From Archangium_A sp035910535 (GTDB lineage: Bacteria > Myxococcota > Myxococcia > Myxococcales > Myxococcaceae), in assembly GCA_035910535.1 (NCBI GenBank), contig JAMHXF010000108.1, positions 22,539 to 86,538 of the forward strand: 64,000 bases of DNA, in the 5' to 3' direction. Below the pieces are notes generated by a model, which was not told where the DNA came from, did no database searches, and saw only the letters and a list, made by a program, of their open reading frames with translations. Of the stretch, positions 44,526 to 53,064 are shown piece by piece. The translations under genes and the position numbers were made by a program. Every line of letters begins with the position of its first letter. Within the stretch, counting starts at the first letter, position 1.

Positions 44526-44906
44526 ATGTCAGAAAAGGGTCATCTTTCTCAGAAGGACCTCAAGCGTTTCAAGAAGTCGCTCGAGGACAGCCGCAAGGCC
44601 ATCATCGACAACGCGCGCAAGACCATGGAGGAGGAGTCGAACTTCGACACCGACGACTTGCCTGATGAAATCGATCAGGCGTCGAGCGAGTACGCCCAGT
44701 CGATGGCGTTCCGCCTTCGTGACCGCGAAAAGTTCCTGCTCAAAAAAATTGAGAAGGCGCTTCAGCGCATCGAAGACGGCACGTTCGGCATGTGTGAGCG
44801 CTGCGAAGAGCCGATCAGCATCAAGAGGCTCGAGGCGCGCCCCGTGACGACGCTCTGCATTCGCTGCAAGGAAGAGCAGGAGAAGAAAGAAAAGTCCTAC
44901 GGCTGA
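44526..44906 (+). CDS. dksA: DksA/TraR-family zinc-finger regulator
   Basis: A 126-residue DksA-like protein: a helical hairpin (SLEDSRKAIIDNARKTMEEE, SSEYAQSMAFRLRDREKFLL) carrying acidic DTDDLPDEID, then the zinc finger CERCEEPISIKRLEARP with CIRCKEEQ. DksA enters the RNA-polymerase secondary channel and, with ppGpp, redirects transcription; a rel gene lies 4 kb away. GAGGAG sits 3 bases before the ATG. Own promoter and terminator, so a single-gene unit. It could be a paralogue of the main DksA. Confidence 0.92.
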   Translation: MSEKGHLSQKDLKRFKKSLEDSRKAIIDNARKTMEEESNFDTDDLPDEIDQASSEYAQSMAFRLRDREKFLLKKIEKALQRIEDGTFGMCERCEEPISIKRLEARPVTTLCIRCKEEQEKKEKSYG

Positions 44907-44934
44907 GCCGGTTTCTCAGGCTTCAGTGACGTGA

Positions 44935-44977
44935 ACGGGTTGCGGCTCCTCAGCGGAGTCGCAGCCCGTCGTTTTTT
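44935..44977 (+). terminator. Strong terminator of dksA
   Basis: A 15-pair stem (44935-44949 with 44955-44969; two G-U pairs), 5-base loop TCAGC, then CG and TTTTTT. Confidence 0.88.
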
Positions 44978-44981
44978 CAGC

Positions 44982-45626
44982 TCAGCTCAGCTCGACGCGA
45001 ACGAGCTGACGGCCGATCAGGAACTGATCTCCGTTGTCGACGAAAGACGGCGCGCCGAGGCGCAAGAACGTGCCGTTCGAGGAGCCGAGATCTCGCAGCA
45101 CCAGGCGATCGGCGGTCACCTGCAGCACGGCATGGCGACCTGACACAAAGCCGTCAGACGGGAAGGTGATGTCGCCGTTCTCGCGGCCGATGTTGTTCTC
45201 GCCGTCTTTGAGCGGGTACGCGCCGCCTCGAACGCCGCCTTCGAGCAGCTGAATGAGCCGGAAGCGGTGACCGGCGTCGGGCGAACCCCAGGCCGTGGCG
45301 CCATCATCAGCTGCAGTGAGCGGAAGAATCGGCTCCACCACCAGGCGTTGACGACCGACGCGAATTTCTCCGCCGGCGATGACTTCGCGATCTGAACGCA
45401 GGCGGGTGAAGACCCCGTTGCCGCCGCCGACGTCTTCGACCGCGAGGCGGGCACCGGAAAAGAAGAGCCGCATCTGCGTGTCGGCAACGAAGGGGTCGTC
45501 GGCGATCGTGAGATCACCCTGACGACCGCAGAGCATCACGTCGCCGCGCATCGGAATCACCGACTCCGGACCTCCATCGGCGCGGACGACGCGAACGGCG
45601 ACGCGGGGACGATTGGCAGCGGGCAT
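44982..45626 (-). CDS. Double FHA-domain protein
   Basis: A 214-residue protein of two FHA domains. The first (about 25-85) is degenerate (GRQGDLTIADDPFVADTQMR, GGGNGVFTRL), without the usual Ser-x-x-His. The second (about 125-210) is complete: IGRENGDITFPSDGFVSGRH, then LRDLGSSNGTFLRLG. FHA domains bind phosphothreonine, so it is a likely partner of the kinase whose gene starts 53 bases away on the other strand. TACACA lies 9 bases before the ATG. No other domain seen. Confidence 0.85.
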   Translation of the reverse strand: MPAANRPRVAVRVVRADGGPESVIPMRGDVMLCGRQGDLTIADDPFVADTQMRLFFSGARLAVEDVGGGNGVFTRLRSDREVIAGGEIRVGRQRLVVEPILPLTAADDGATAWGSPDAGHRFRLIQLLEGGVRGGAYPLKDGENNIGRENGDITFPSDGFVSGRHAVLQVTADRLVLRDLGSSNGTFLRLGAPSFVDNGDQFLIGRQLVRVELS

Positions 45627-45679
45627 GCGGCGCTCTGTGTAGCACGGCTCCTGCGCGTGTCTTCTTCGGGAATCTTGGT

Positions 45680-47272
45680 GTGGCGAGAACGCGCCGGGCG
45701 TGGAACAGTGACGTCGACACCGTGCCCGCTCCGGACGAACACATCGGCAAGACCGTCGCCAACAAGTACCGCGTCGAGCAGATGATCGGCGAGGGAGGCA
45801 TGGGCAAGGTCTACAAGGCGACACAGCTCGCCCTCGACAAGCCTGTCGTTCTGAAAGTCTTGCGTCAGGCGCTGCTTTCAGACGAACGCACGGTGGCCCG
45901 TTTTCAGCGTGAAGCGAAGGCGGCGAGTCGCCTCAACCACCCCAACTCCATCAGCGTGCTCGACTTTGGTCAGGCCGACGACGGCGCGATGTACATCGCC
46001 ATGGAGTACGTGCAGGGCAAAGACCTGCACCACATTCTCTCGCGCGAGTGGCCGCTGCCCGAAGCGCGTGTGATTCGGCTCGTCAGTCAGGTGCTCTCGG
46101 CGCTCGCTGATGCGCACTCTGCCGGCGTCATTCACCGCGATCTCAAGCCTGAGAACATCATGGTGGAGCAGCGCCGCGGCGAGGCCGACTTCGTCAAGGT
46201 GCTCGACTTCGGCATCGCGAAGATCGTCGACGGTACGAATGACGACGGCCCTGCGCTCACGCGTGCTGGCTTCGTGTGCGGCACGCCCGAGTACATGTCG
46301 CCCGAGCAGGCCCGCGGCGCCCAGTTGGATCACCGCAGCGACCTCTACGCCGTCGGGGTGATCCTCTATCAGCTGACGTCGGGAATGCTCCCGTTCGACT
46401 CTGATTCAGCGGTGGGCTTCGCGACCAAGCACCTCACCGAGGTGCCGCCTCCGCCCACGCGTCGTCGCCCTGATGCGCGCGTGAGCCCTGCGATGGAGCG
46501 CCTGATCATGAAGGCGCTCGCGAAGAGCCCTGATGATCGCCCGCAGACCGCGGAGCAGTTCCGCGCGGAGTTGTTGGCGATTGAGAAAGAGCGTCGCGCA
46601 GGTGTGGGCCCGTCGCGGCGACCCGGGCAGGCTTCGGCGCCCGGGCTCGCGCCGGTGCAGCGCAAGGTGACGCCGATCGACCAGCAGGAGACGCGCGTGA
46701 ACCCACCGTCTCCGTGGGGCTCGAACGAGAACACGGTGAAGAACGCCGTCGCGTTGAACAAGGGGCCGGTGCCCGATCTCGACGAGACGCTCGTGACGGC
46801 CACGGGTCGTGACACGCGGCCCGGGCGTGATGGCGGTTCGACCAGCTCGTTCATTTTCAAGGTGGCGACGGCGGCGTTGGTGTCGCTCGCGGTGTTCCTC
46901 GCTGGGCTCTACGCGTGGAACGTGATGCAGAAGCCCAAAGACGTCTACGTGCCGCCGCCCAACGCGCCGCTCGTCGGCTCGGGCAAGTTGCACGAATACG
47001 ACCCGCCACGTGAAGCGCGCCGTCCGAAAGACGCCGCGCGCATCTCGCTCGAAGGTGACGACGCGTGGCACAAGGGCGCGATGGACTTCGCGCTCTCGCG
47101 CTACATCGCCGCGTGGGAAGCAGACCCGCAGCCAGAGCTCGCGCTGAAGATCGGCGAACTCTACTTCCAGAAGGACATGGACTCCGACGCGCGCGCCTGG
47201 TGGGGCCGGTACCGGAAAGACGCGCCTGGCGGGAAGGCTGTGCAGTACGTCGAGAAGATGCTCGCTCAGTGA
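45680..47272 (+). CDS. Transmembrane Ser/Thr protein kinase
   Basis: A 530-residue Hanks-type kinase. Residues about 27-290: IGEGGMGKVYKATQ, VVLKVL, VIHRDLKPENIM, KVLDFGIAKI, GTPEYMSPEQARG. A linker rich in Pro/Thr/Arg (290-390) leads to a membrane helix near 393-412 (VATAALVSLAVFLAGLYAW). The last 110 residues lie outside and are helical, TPR-like (WHKGAMDFALSRYIAAWEAD). It starts at a GTG at 45680 near a divergent double FHA gene, and ends 1 base from a convergent FHA gene, so it is bracketed by two possible phosphopeptide partners. Substrate unknown. Confidence 0.93.
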   Translation: MARTRRAWNSDVDTVPAPDEHIGKTVANKYRVEQMIGEGGMGKVYKATQLALDKPVVLKVLRQALLSDERTVARFQREAKAASRLNHPNSISVLDFGQADDGAMYIAMEYVQGKDLHHILSREWPLPEARVIRLVSQVLSALADAHSAGVIHRDLKPENIMVEQRRGEADFVKVLDFGIAKIVDGTNDDGPALTRAGFVCGTPEYMSPEQARGAQLDHRSDLYAVGVILYQLTSGMLPFDSDSAVGFATKHLTEVPPPPTRRRPDARVSPAMERLIMKALAKSPDDRPQTAEQFRAELLAIEKERRAGVGPSRRPGQASAPGLAPVQRKVTPIDQQETRVNPPSPWGSNENTVKNAVALNKGPVPDLDETLVTATGRDTRPGRDGGSTSSFIFKVATAALVSLAVFLAGLYAWNVMQKPKDVYVPPPNAPLVGSGKLHEYDPPREARRPKDAARISLEGDDAWHKGAMDFALSRYIAAWEADPQPELALKIGELYFQKDMDSDARAWWGRYRKDAPGGKAVQYVEKMLAQ

Positions 47273-47273
47273 C

Positions 47274-48293
47274 TCAGAGCGTCTCGACCTGCAGCGTCTG
47301 CTGACCGACGCGCAGTCGATCGCCCGGCTTGATGGGCCGCTCGCCGCTGACGCGAACGAAGGTGCCCAACCCGCCCGACAAGTCACGAATCATGGCGCCG
47401 TCAGGCAGCGGGGCGATCTCGCAGTGCCGCGGCGCGAGGCCTTCATCATTCGGGAAGCTGAAGTCGCAGCGACCTTGCCCGACGGTGAGCACCGGGCCGG
47501 GGCTGAGCAGACAACGGCCGCCGCGATCTCCGAGCAGCACTTCTTCAACCGCGTAGTGCACGACGCCATTGGGCACGGCCGAGCCGTAGACGAGCACGTC
47601 GGTGCGATTCCACGGCGGTGCCGGCTCGACTGCGCCGATGAAGCGGAAGAGCCGAAGCCCGGTGCTGAACGTGCCGCCTGCGGGAATCGTCTCGGTGTTG
47701 GTGATGCTCACGTACACACCTGACGTCGACGCTTCGTCGCGCACGAACAACTTGCCGTCACGAATGCTGATCGTCGCGTGCAGCGGAGAGATGAAGGGGT
47801 CGTCGGGGAACAGAATCGCTCCCTTCGCGCGACCGAGCTGCGCACCAGTGGCGGCGAGGCGGAAGCGCTGACCACGCGCAGGGCCGGCGAGCACCGTCAG
47901 CCCCAGCTTCGGGCCCGCAGGTGCAGCGACCGGTGTCCTGGGCGTCGACGATTCGAAGGTCGGGCGCGGAGGCACGCCACGCGGAGCGACCTGTGGAATC
48001 GGGGTAGGGCCGGTTTGCGTGCGCTTGAGGCCGGGCGGCGTGTCGTTCGGCGGCTGCGGAATGGGCGAACCGGGAGTCGTCGCTTCGTGATCGCTGGCGA
48101 TGACCGCGACGGGAGCAGGCGCGACACGTGGTGCGTCAGGGCGGGGCGCTGCAGGTGCGCTCCCGTCGGTGGCGGTACCACAGGCCATGCACCGCACCGC
48201 GGCGACGACGTTCAGGAAGTCGCAAGACGGGCAAATGACCCCGAGGCTTTTGGTCAACAACGCGGGCATGGGAGGGGGCAGATAGTCAGACAA
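47274..48293 (-). CDS. Zinc-ribbon and double FHA-domain protein
   Basis: About 339 residues. A CPSCDFLNVVAAVRCMACG zinc ribbon opens the protein, then a Pro/Ala-rich linker to about 130. Two FHA-like domains follow: about 130-215 (GAQLGRAKGAILFPDDPFIS, LHATISIRDGKLFVRD) and about 245-335 (LTVGQGRCDFSFPNDEGLAP, RHCEIAPLPDGAMI). The second lacks the SSNG loop. The TTG at 48293 gives this start; an ATG at 48269 is the alternative. It ends 1 base from the kinase gene, so it may be a phosphopeptide adaptor of it. Confidence 0.82.
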   Translation of the reverse strand: MSDYLPPPMPALLTKSLGVICPSCDFLNVVAAVRCMACGTATDGSAPAAPRPDAPRVAPAPVAVIASDHEATTPGSPIPQPPNDTPPGLKRTQTGPTPIPQVAPRGVPPRPTFESSTPRTPVAAPAGPKLGLTVLAGPARGQRFRLAATGAQLGRAKGAILFPDDPFISPLHATISIRDGKLFVRDEASTSGVYVSITNTETIPAGGTFSTGLRLFRFIGAVEPAPPWNRTDVLVYGSAVPNGVVHYAVEEVLLGDRGGRCLLSPGPVLTVGQGRCDFSFPNDEGLAPRHCEIAPLPDGAMIRDLSGGLGTFVRVSGERPIKPGDRLRVGQQTLQVETL

Positions 48294-48391
48294 GCCGAGT
48301 CGTTCCGCAACAATGGCGTTGAAACCCTCATCAATCAGCCTGCCGCCCGACGCGTTGCAGCAGGTTGAGCGGGTGTTACGCTCGAAGCAGT

Positions 48392-50587
48392 TTGATCCGC
48401 CTCAACGACATTCTTCAGCGCGTCGCCGGATACCACCCAGACCCTGACCTGGACATCATCAAGAAGGCCTACGTGTATTCCGCGAAGGTCCACCAGGGGC
48501 AGGTTCGGAAGAGCGGCGAGCCCTACCTCATTCACCCTCTCGAAGTGGCGGGGCTGCTCGCGCAGCTCCGTCTCGACGAGGCGTCAATCGTCGCCGGTCT
48601 GCTGCACGACACCGTCGAAGACACGCTCGCCACCATCGAGGAGATCCGCGAACTCTTCGGCGACGAAGTCGCGTTGATCGTCGACGGCGTCACCAAGCTC
48701 GGGAAGTTCAGCGCCTCGCATCAGCTCTCGCAGGAAGAGAAGCAGGCCGAGAACTTCCGCAAGATGCTCGTCGCCATGGCGCAGGACATTCGCGTCATTC
48801 TCGTGAAGCTCGCCGATCGTACGCACAACATGCGCACGCTCGATCACATGAGCGAAGAGAAGCAGGCGCGCATCGCGCAAGAGACGCTCGACATCTATGC
48901 GCCGCTGGCCAACCGCCTCGGCATCTCGTGGATCAAGACCGAGCTCGAGGATCTCTCGTTTCGCTACACGCGCCCCAGGGACTACTTCGATCTCGAGACG
49001 CGCATCGCGCGCAAGAAGAAGGAGCGCGAGAAGTACATCGACGACGTCACCGCGATCATCGAGGCGAAGCTGAAAGAGCAGGGCGTGCCCGCGCGCGTCA
49101 GCGGTCGCTTCAAGCACTTCTATTCCATCTACAAAAAGATGAGATCGCAGGGCATCGACTTCGAGCAGGTGCCTGACGTGATCGCGTTCCGCATCGTCAC
49201 GCCGGAGCTCGCGCACTGTTACGGCGCGCTGGGCCTCGTGCACCAGATGTGGAAGCCGGTGCCTGGCCGCTTCAAGGACTTCATCGCCATTCCCAAGGCG
49301 AACATGTACCAGTCACTGCACACCACGGTGATTGGGCCGCTCTCGGAGCGAATCGAGATTCAGATCCGCACCGAAGAGATGCACCGCATCGCTGAAGAAG
49401 GCATCGCCGCGCACTGGGCCTACAAAGAAGGCAAAGCGGCCATGAAGGGCGACGACGAGAAGTTCGCGTGGCTCCGGCAGTTGCTCGAGTGGCAGCAGGA
49501 CCTGAAAGACCCCAAGGAGTTCCTCGACACGGTGAAGGTCGACCTCTTCACCGACGAGGTCTTCGTCTTCACGCCCAAGGGTGACGTGAAGTCGCTGCCG
49601 CGCGGCGCGACGCCCGTCGACTTCGCGTACGCGATTCACTCCGGCGTGGGAGAGAAGACCGTCGGCGCGAAGGTGAACGGGAAGATCGTCCCGCTCCGGT
49701 ACAAGCTGAAGAACGGCGATCAGCTCGAGGTGTTGACCAGCCCCCAGGCGCACCCCAGCAAAGACTGGCTCACGTTCGCGAAGACCAGCCGCGCGCAGCA
49801 GAAGATCCGCGCCTTCATCAAAGAGCAGCAGCGAGAGAAGAGCCTGGTGCTCGGTCGCGAGCTCGCCGAGCGCGAGTTCAAGCGCTTCGGGCTGAACCTC
49901 AACAAGCTCATCAAGGCCGGCGAGCTCAAGAAGCACGCCGAGGGCTACGGCTACCGCAACGAAGACGATCTGCTCGTCGGCGTCGGCTACGGCAAAATTC
50001 AGCCCAGCCAGCTCGTCGATCTCCTCGTGCCCAAAGAGAAGGCCGAAGAGGTTCGCGAGAAAGAGAAAGAGCGCCCGCCCACCGAGTCGTCACCGTCGGG
50101 GTTGTTTCAGACCGTCACCGACGCGGCGAAGAAGCTCGTCGGTCGCAAGCCCGCAGGTGGCGTCACCATCGGTGGCATCGACGACGTGCTCGTGCGCTTT
50201 GGCCGCTGCTGCAACCCCGTGCCCGGCGACGCGATCGTCGGCTTCATCACGCGTGGCCGCGGCGTCACCGTGCACACGCAGGGCTGTGAAAAAGCCAAAG
50301 CCACCGACCCCGAGCGAAAGGTCGACGTCGCGTGGGACGTGCGCAGCGACTACCGCCGCCCGGTGACGTTGCGCGTGCTGACGGCCGACCGCCCCGGCCT
50401 GCTCGCGGACATGTCGCAGATCTTCAGCAAGAAGGGCGTCAACATCAGCCAGGCGAACTGTCGCGCCACCGGTGACGATCGCGCGGTGAACACCTTCGAG
50501 GTGACGATCGCCGACTTGAAGCAGCTCACAGAGCTGATGCGCAGCATCGAAAAACTGACGGGTGTGTTCTCGGTCGAGCGGGTCTGA
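48392..50587 (+). CDS. rel: Bifunctional (p)ppGpp synthetase/hydrolase
   Basis: About 731 residues. The HD hydrolase (SGEPYLIHPLEVAG, LLHDTVEDT, LADRTHNMRTL) and the synthetase (RFKHFYSIYKKMRSQ, DVIAFRIV) are both complete, so it can make and break ppGpp. A TGS domain (VFVFTPKGDVKSLPRGATPV), zinc-finger-like CC/CNP motif (VRFGRCCNPVPGD) and ACT domain (RPGLLADMSQIFSKKG) complete the long-form RSH. I use the TTG at 48392, since Rel proteins begin with IRLNDIL-like sequence; a TTG 27 bases upstream is possible. ridA follows after 40 bases. Confidence 0.96.
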   Translation: MIRLNDILQRVAGYHPDPDLDIIKKAYVYSAKVHQGQVRKSGEPYLIHPLEVAGLLAQLRLDEASIVAGLLHDTVEDTLATIEEIRELFGDEVALIVDGVTKLGKFSASHQLSQEEKQAENFRKMLVAMAQDIRVILVKLADRTHNMRTLDHMSEEKQARIAQETLDIYAPLANRLGISWIKTELEDLSFRYTRPRDYFDLETRIARKKKEREKYIDDVTAIIEAKLKEQGVPARVSGRFKHFYSIYKKMRSQGIDFEQVPDVIAFRIVTPELAHCYGALGLVHQMWKPVPGRFKDFIAIPKANMYQSLHTTVIGPLSERIEIQIRTEEMHRIAEEGIAAHWAYKEGKAAMKGDDEKFAWLRQLLEWQQDLKDPKEFLDTVKVDLFTDEVFVFTPKGDVKSLPRGATPVDFAYAIHSGVGEKTVGAKVNGKIVPLRYKLKNGDQLEVLTSPQAHPSKDWLTFAKTSRAQQKIRAFIKEQQREKSLVLGRELAEREFKRFGLNLNKLIKAGELKKHAEGYGYRNEDDLLVGVGYGKIQPSQLVDLLVPKEKAEEVREKEKERPPTESSPSGLFQTVTDAAKKLVGRKPAGGVTIGGIDDVLVRFGRCCNPVPGDAIVGFITRGRGVTVHTQGCEKAKATDPERKVDVAWDVRSDYRRPVTLRVLTADRPGLLADMSQIFSKKGVNISQANCRATGDDRAVNTFEVTIADLKQLTELMRSIEKLTGVFSVERV

Positions 50588-50627
50588 TCGCCTCGGGTGC
50601 CGCGTGGCATCTGATACGGTCGCCGCC

Positions 50628-51017
50628 ATGTCGCGAGCTGTGATCCACACCGAAGCTGCACCCAAAGCCATCGGCCCGTACTCGCAGGCCATCGCCGCGG
50701 CGGGCGCGCGCACCGTCTACCTGTCGGGCCAGATTCCGCTCGACCCCGTGTCGATGACCATGGTCGGCGGCGATGACGTCGTCGCGCAGACCGAGCAGGT
50801 GATGAAGAACCTCGAGGCGGTCTTGAAGGCCGCTGGTTGTTCGTTTGCAGACGTTGCTCGCTGCGGCATTTTTCTCACCGACCTCAGCGACTTCGCGAAG
50901 GTCAATGAAGTCTACGGGCGTTACTTCCCGGTGAACCCACCTGCTCGGGCGACCGTACAGGTGTCTGCATTGCCGAGAGGCGCGAAGGTAGAGATCGACT
51001 GCATCGCCGTGCAGTGA
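50628..51017 (+). CDS. ridA: RidA family reactive-intermediate deaminase
   Basis: A 129-residue RidA: AAPKAIGPYSQAIAAAG, VYLSGQIPLDP, the arginine in NPPARATVQVSALPRGAKVE that binds the substrate carboxylate, and ARCGIFLTDLSDF. It hydrolyses enamine/imine intermediates made by PLP enzymes such as threonine dehydratase. TACGGT lies 7 bases before the ATG and there is no ribosome site. Same strand as rel. Complete. Confidence 0.96.
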   Translation: MSRAVIHTEAAPKAIGPYSQAIAAAGARTVYLSGQIPLDPVSMTMVGGDDVVAQTEQVMKNLEAVLKAAGCSFADVARCGIFLTDLSDFAKVNEVYGRYFPVNPPARATVQVSALPRGAKVEIDCIAVQ

Positions 51018-51040
51018 GGCCGAGAGCTGGAGAAATGAAG

Positions 51041-51883
51041 ATGTCACGCAAGAGCTTGATGATCGTGCTGCTCCTCGCGCCGCTCGCCGCGGTCGCGCAG
51101 ACCACGACGCCCAGCGACGACTACACGCCGCCGCCCATGGTGCCGGCGACGCCGCCTCCCATGCCCGCGCCGGAGCCGATGACGCAGCCGACTCAGCCGG
51201 GCACGCCGTTGCCTCCGGGGGCGTACGTGCCGGGCCAGTCACCGGGCTCGGGCTACTCGTATTCTCCGTACGGTCAGGGCCGCGCGGCCGCGAAGAACAC
51301 GCCGCCTCCGCCAGAGGTGGGGTTGATGGTCAGCGAGCTGCTCTTCGGCATGCTGAGCGCCGCCGGCCCCACGGTGCTGCCCTTCATCTTGTTGAACCTG
51401 AACGGCCCGCTCGATCAAACGCTGAGCTCGATTCTCACCATTGGCCTGTTCGCGTTGGCGCCCGTCGTCGTCGCGCAGACCATGAATGGCATCGCCAACG
51501 GCAGCGCCTATTACAAGTCGGAGGCGTGGATCCCGTTGCTGGTCGGCCTCGTGGGCCAGGCGCTGGTGTTGACCACGTACTACTTCGCCAACGGCAACTC
51601 CTTCGTGCCGCCGCCGTTCCTCGTGTCGACGGGCGCAGCGCCTCCGGACGTCGGTGGCATCGTGTGGCTCTTCATCGGCACCATCGGCGTGGTTCCGATT
51701 CTCCAGATGACGGCCATCAACCTCTTCAAGCAGCCCAAGCAGAGCCCGTTCGGTCGGCTCGGCGGGCCACCCGACAAGAACGGCTTCTCGCTTGGTCTGC
51801 CTACGCCTGCGCCGGTGATCTCGCAGACGTCGTCGGGCATCGCCGTCGGTGCGCAGCTGCACGTGCTTCGCGGCACGTGGTGA
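51041..51883 (+). CDS. Proline-rich exported membrane protein of unknown function
   Basis: A 280-residue protein: signal helix (LMIVLLLAPLAAVAQ), a Pro/Thr/Gly-rich stretch to about residue 90 (PPPMVPATPPPMPAPEP), then four or five hydrophobic segments (LPFILLNLNG, ILTIGLFALAPVVVAQ, WIPLLVGLVGQALVLTTYYF, WLFIGTIGVVPILQM). No family recognised. I choose the ATG at 51041 because GGAG lies 8 bases before it; an upstream ATG at 51035 has it too close. Convergent with an outer-membrane-type gene 4 bases away. Confidence 0.72.
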   Translation: MSRKSLMIVLLLAPLAAVAQTTTPSDDYTPPPMVPATPPPMPAPEPMTQPTQPGTPLPPGAYVPGQSPGSGYSYSPYGQGRAAAKNTPPPPEVGLMVSELLFGMLSAAGPTVLPFILLNLNGPLDQTLSSILTIGLFALAPVVVAQTMNGIANGSAYYKSEAWIPLLVGLVGQALVLTTYYFANGNSFVPPPFLVSTGAAPPDVGGIVWLFIGTIGVVPILQMTAINLFKQPKQSPFGRLGGPPDKNGFSLGLPTPAPVISQTSSGIAVGAQLHVLRGTW

Positions 51884-51887
51884 CGCT

Positions 51888-52508
51888 TCAGAACAAGCGG
51901 TAACCGACGCCGAGCCGTGCGGCCCAGGCCGGGCGAACCTGCGTGACGCCCAGCGGCTCCTTCGTCGCGTCGATGCCGACGTGCCCTGAGATCAGCAATG
52001 AAAAGCCGCCGCCGAGGTGGAACTCCGCGCCTGCGCCAACCATCGGCGTGAGCTGAAAGCCCTGCACCGTCAACGCGATCGACCAGGGCACTTCGAGCTG
52101 CGCGATGCCGGAGATGGTGTCGCTGAAGGCGTAGCTGGTGTTGAGGCCCAGCTTCGGTCGCAGCCCGATGAAGGCGAAGTTGTGCACGTCGATGTACGTG
52201 GCGCCGGCGTTGAACTCGAGGCCCAGCGCGACGACGGGCGCGAGGCGAAAGGCGTCTTTCTCGAACACGCCGAACTTCACGCCGACCTCAGCGAGCGCCG
52301 AGGCCTTGAAGATGTTGAACGACGCGCGTGCGTCGAGCTCCACGAGGCCGAAGCCCTGGCGGTAGCCGGCGCCGACCTCCGGCGCACCCACGAAGCCGTA
52401 GAGCGCGTTGGTTCCAGCAGGCAGCGACGCCGGAGCGGTGACGCCGCCCATCACCCGCGGCTCACCTTCGGCGCCGGAGATCAGCAGCACGAGCATTGTC
52501 GAGAGCAT
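51888..52508 (-). CDS. Outer-membrane beta-barrel-like protein
   Basis: A 206-residue protein. A short signal-like N-terminus (MLSTMLVLLISGAEGEP) precedes about eight amphipathic strands: YGFVGAPEVGAGYRQGFGLV, RLAPVVALGLEFNAGATYID, FIGLRPKLGLNTSYAF and a final AARLGVGYRLF whose terminal phenylalanine is the classic signal for outer-membrane insertion. Small 8-strand barrels look like this. No function recognised. TACGTT lies 6 bases before the ATG. Confidence 0.75.
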   Translation of the reverse strand: MLSTMLVLLISGAEGEPRVMGGVTAPASLPAGTNALYGFVGAPEVGAGYRQGFGLVELDARASFNIFKASALAEVGVKFGVFEKDAFRLAPVVALGLEFNAGATYIDVHNFAFIGLRPKLGLNTSYAFSDTISGIAQLEVPWSIALTVQGFQLTPMVGAGAEFHLGGGFSLLISGHVGIDATKEPLGVTQVRPAWAARLGVGYRLF

Positions 52509-52599
52509 CGGTGCAACGTACCTGTGGCAGCGCGCTCGCCAAGTTTTGAACCCCGCAGATTTTTTGACCCGCCCGCGTTCCCGCTACAGCCTTGTTGCC

Positions 52600-52989
52600 A
52601 TGGCCCATGCGACGCGGAAAGCAGCGGCAGTGCAGGGGAGGCGGTACCCGCGGTTTCAACTCGACGTCGACTGGTTCGTCGAGTCGCGCGGGTGTTCGAC
52701 GCTGGGTCGCGGGCTCGAGCTGTCGACGCGGAGCGCGTTGCTGCCGCTGACCTGCAGCAGCCCGTTTCTCGGCTCGGTGACGCTCTACCTTTCGCTGCCG
52801 GCGCGCGAGCGCATGTTCAAAGCGAAGTGCTCTGCGAAGCACCACGCCGGGCGCGGGTGGGTGCTGCAGTTCGCGGAGATCGCTCCGGACGATCTTCAGC
52901 TGCTCGGCCACACGTTGCTTCGCGAGTTTGGCGTCGAGGCGCTGCCGAACCTCGAGCGACGGCTCGATGAGACTGTTCAACTGCCCTGA
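52600..52989 (+). CDS. PilZ-like domain protein
   Basis: A 129-residue protein. QGRRYPRFQLDVDWFVESRG carries the RxxxR motif of PilZ c-di-GMP receptors; the D/NxSxxG motif is degenerate (GLELSTRSALL), so nucleotide binding is uncertain. SVTLYLSLPARERMFKAKC and AKHHAGRGWVLQFAEIAPDD are the barrel strands. TACAGC lies 9 bases before the ATG. Possibly a c-di-GMP-independent PilZ protein. The receiver-TPR gene follows after 75 bases. Confidence 0.75.
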   Translation: MAHATRKAAAVQGRRYPRFQLDVDWFVESRGCSTLGRGLELSTRSALLPLTCSSPFLGSVTLYLSLPARERMFKAKCSAKHHAGRGWVLQFAEIAPDDLQLLGHTLLREFGVEALPNLERRLDETVQLP

Positions 52990-53064
52990 ATTCAGCTGGT
53001 TGTCGATTTGAGTCGAGGTGTGGCTCCGCTGTAAGACGTGCGCCTCTGTCACACGGAGGTCCAC

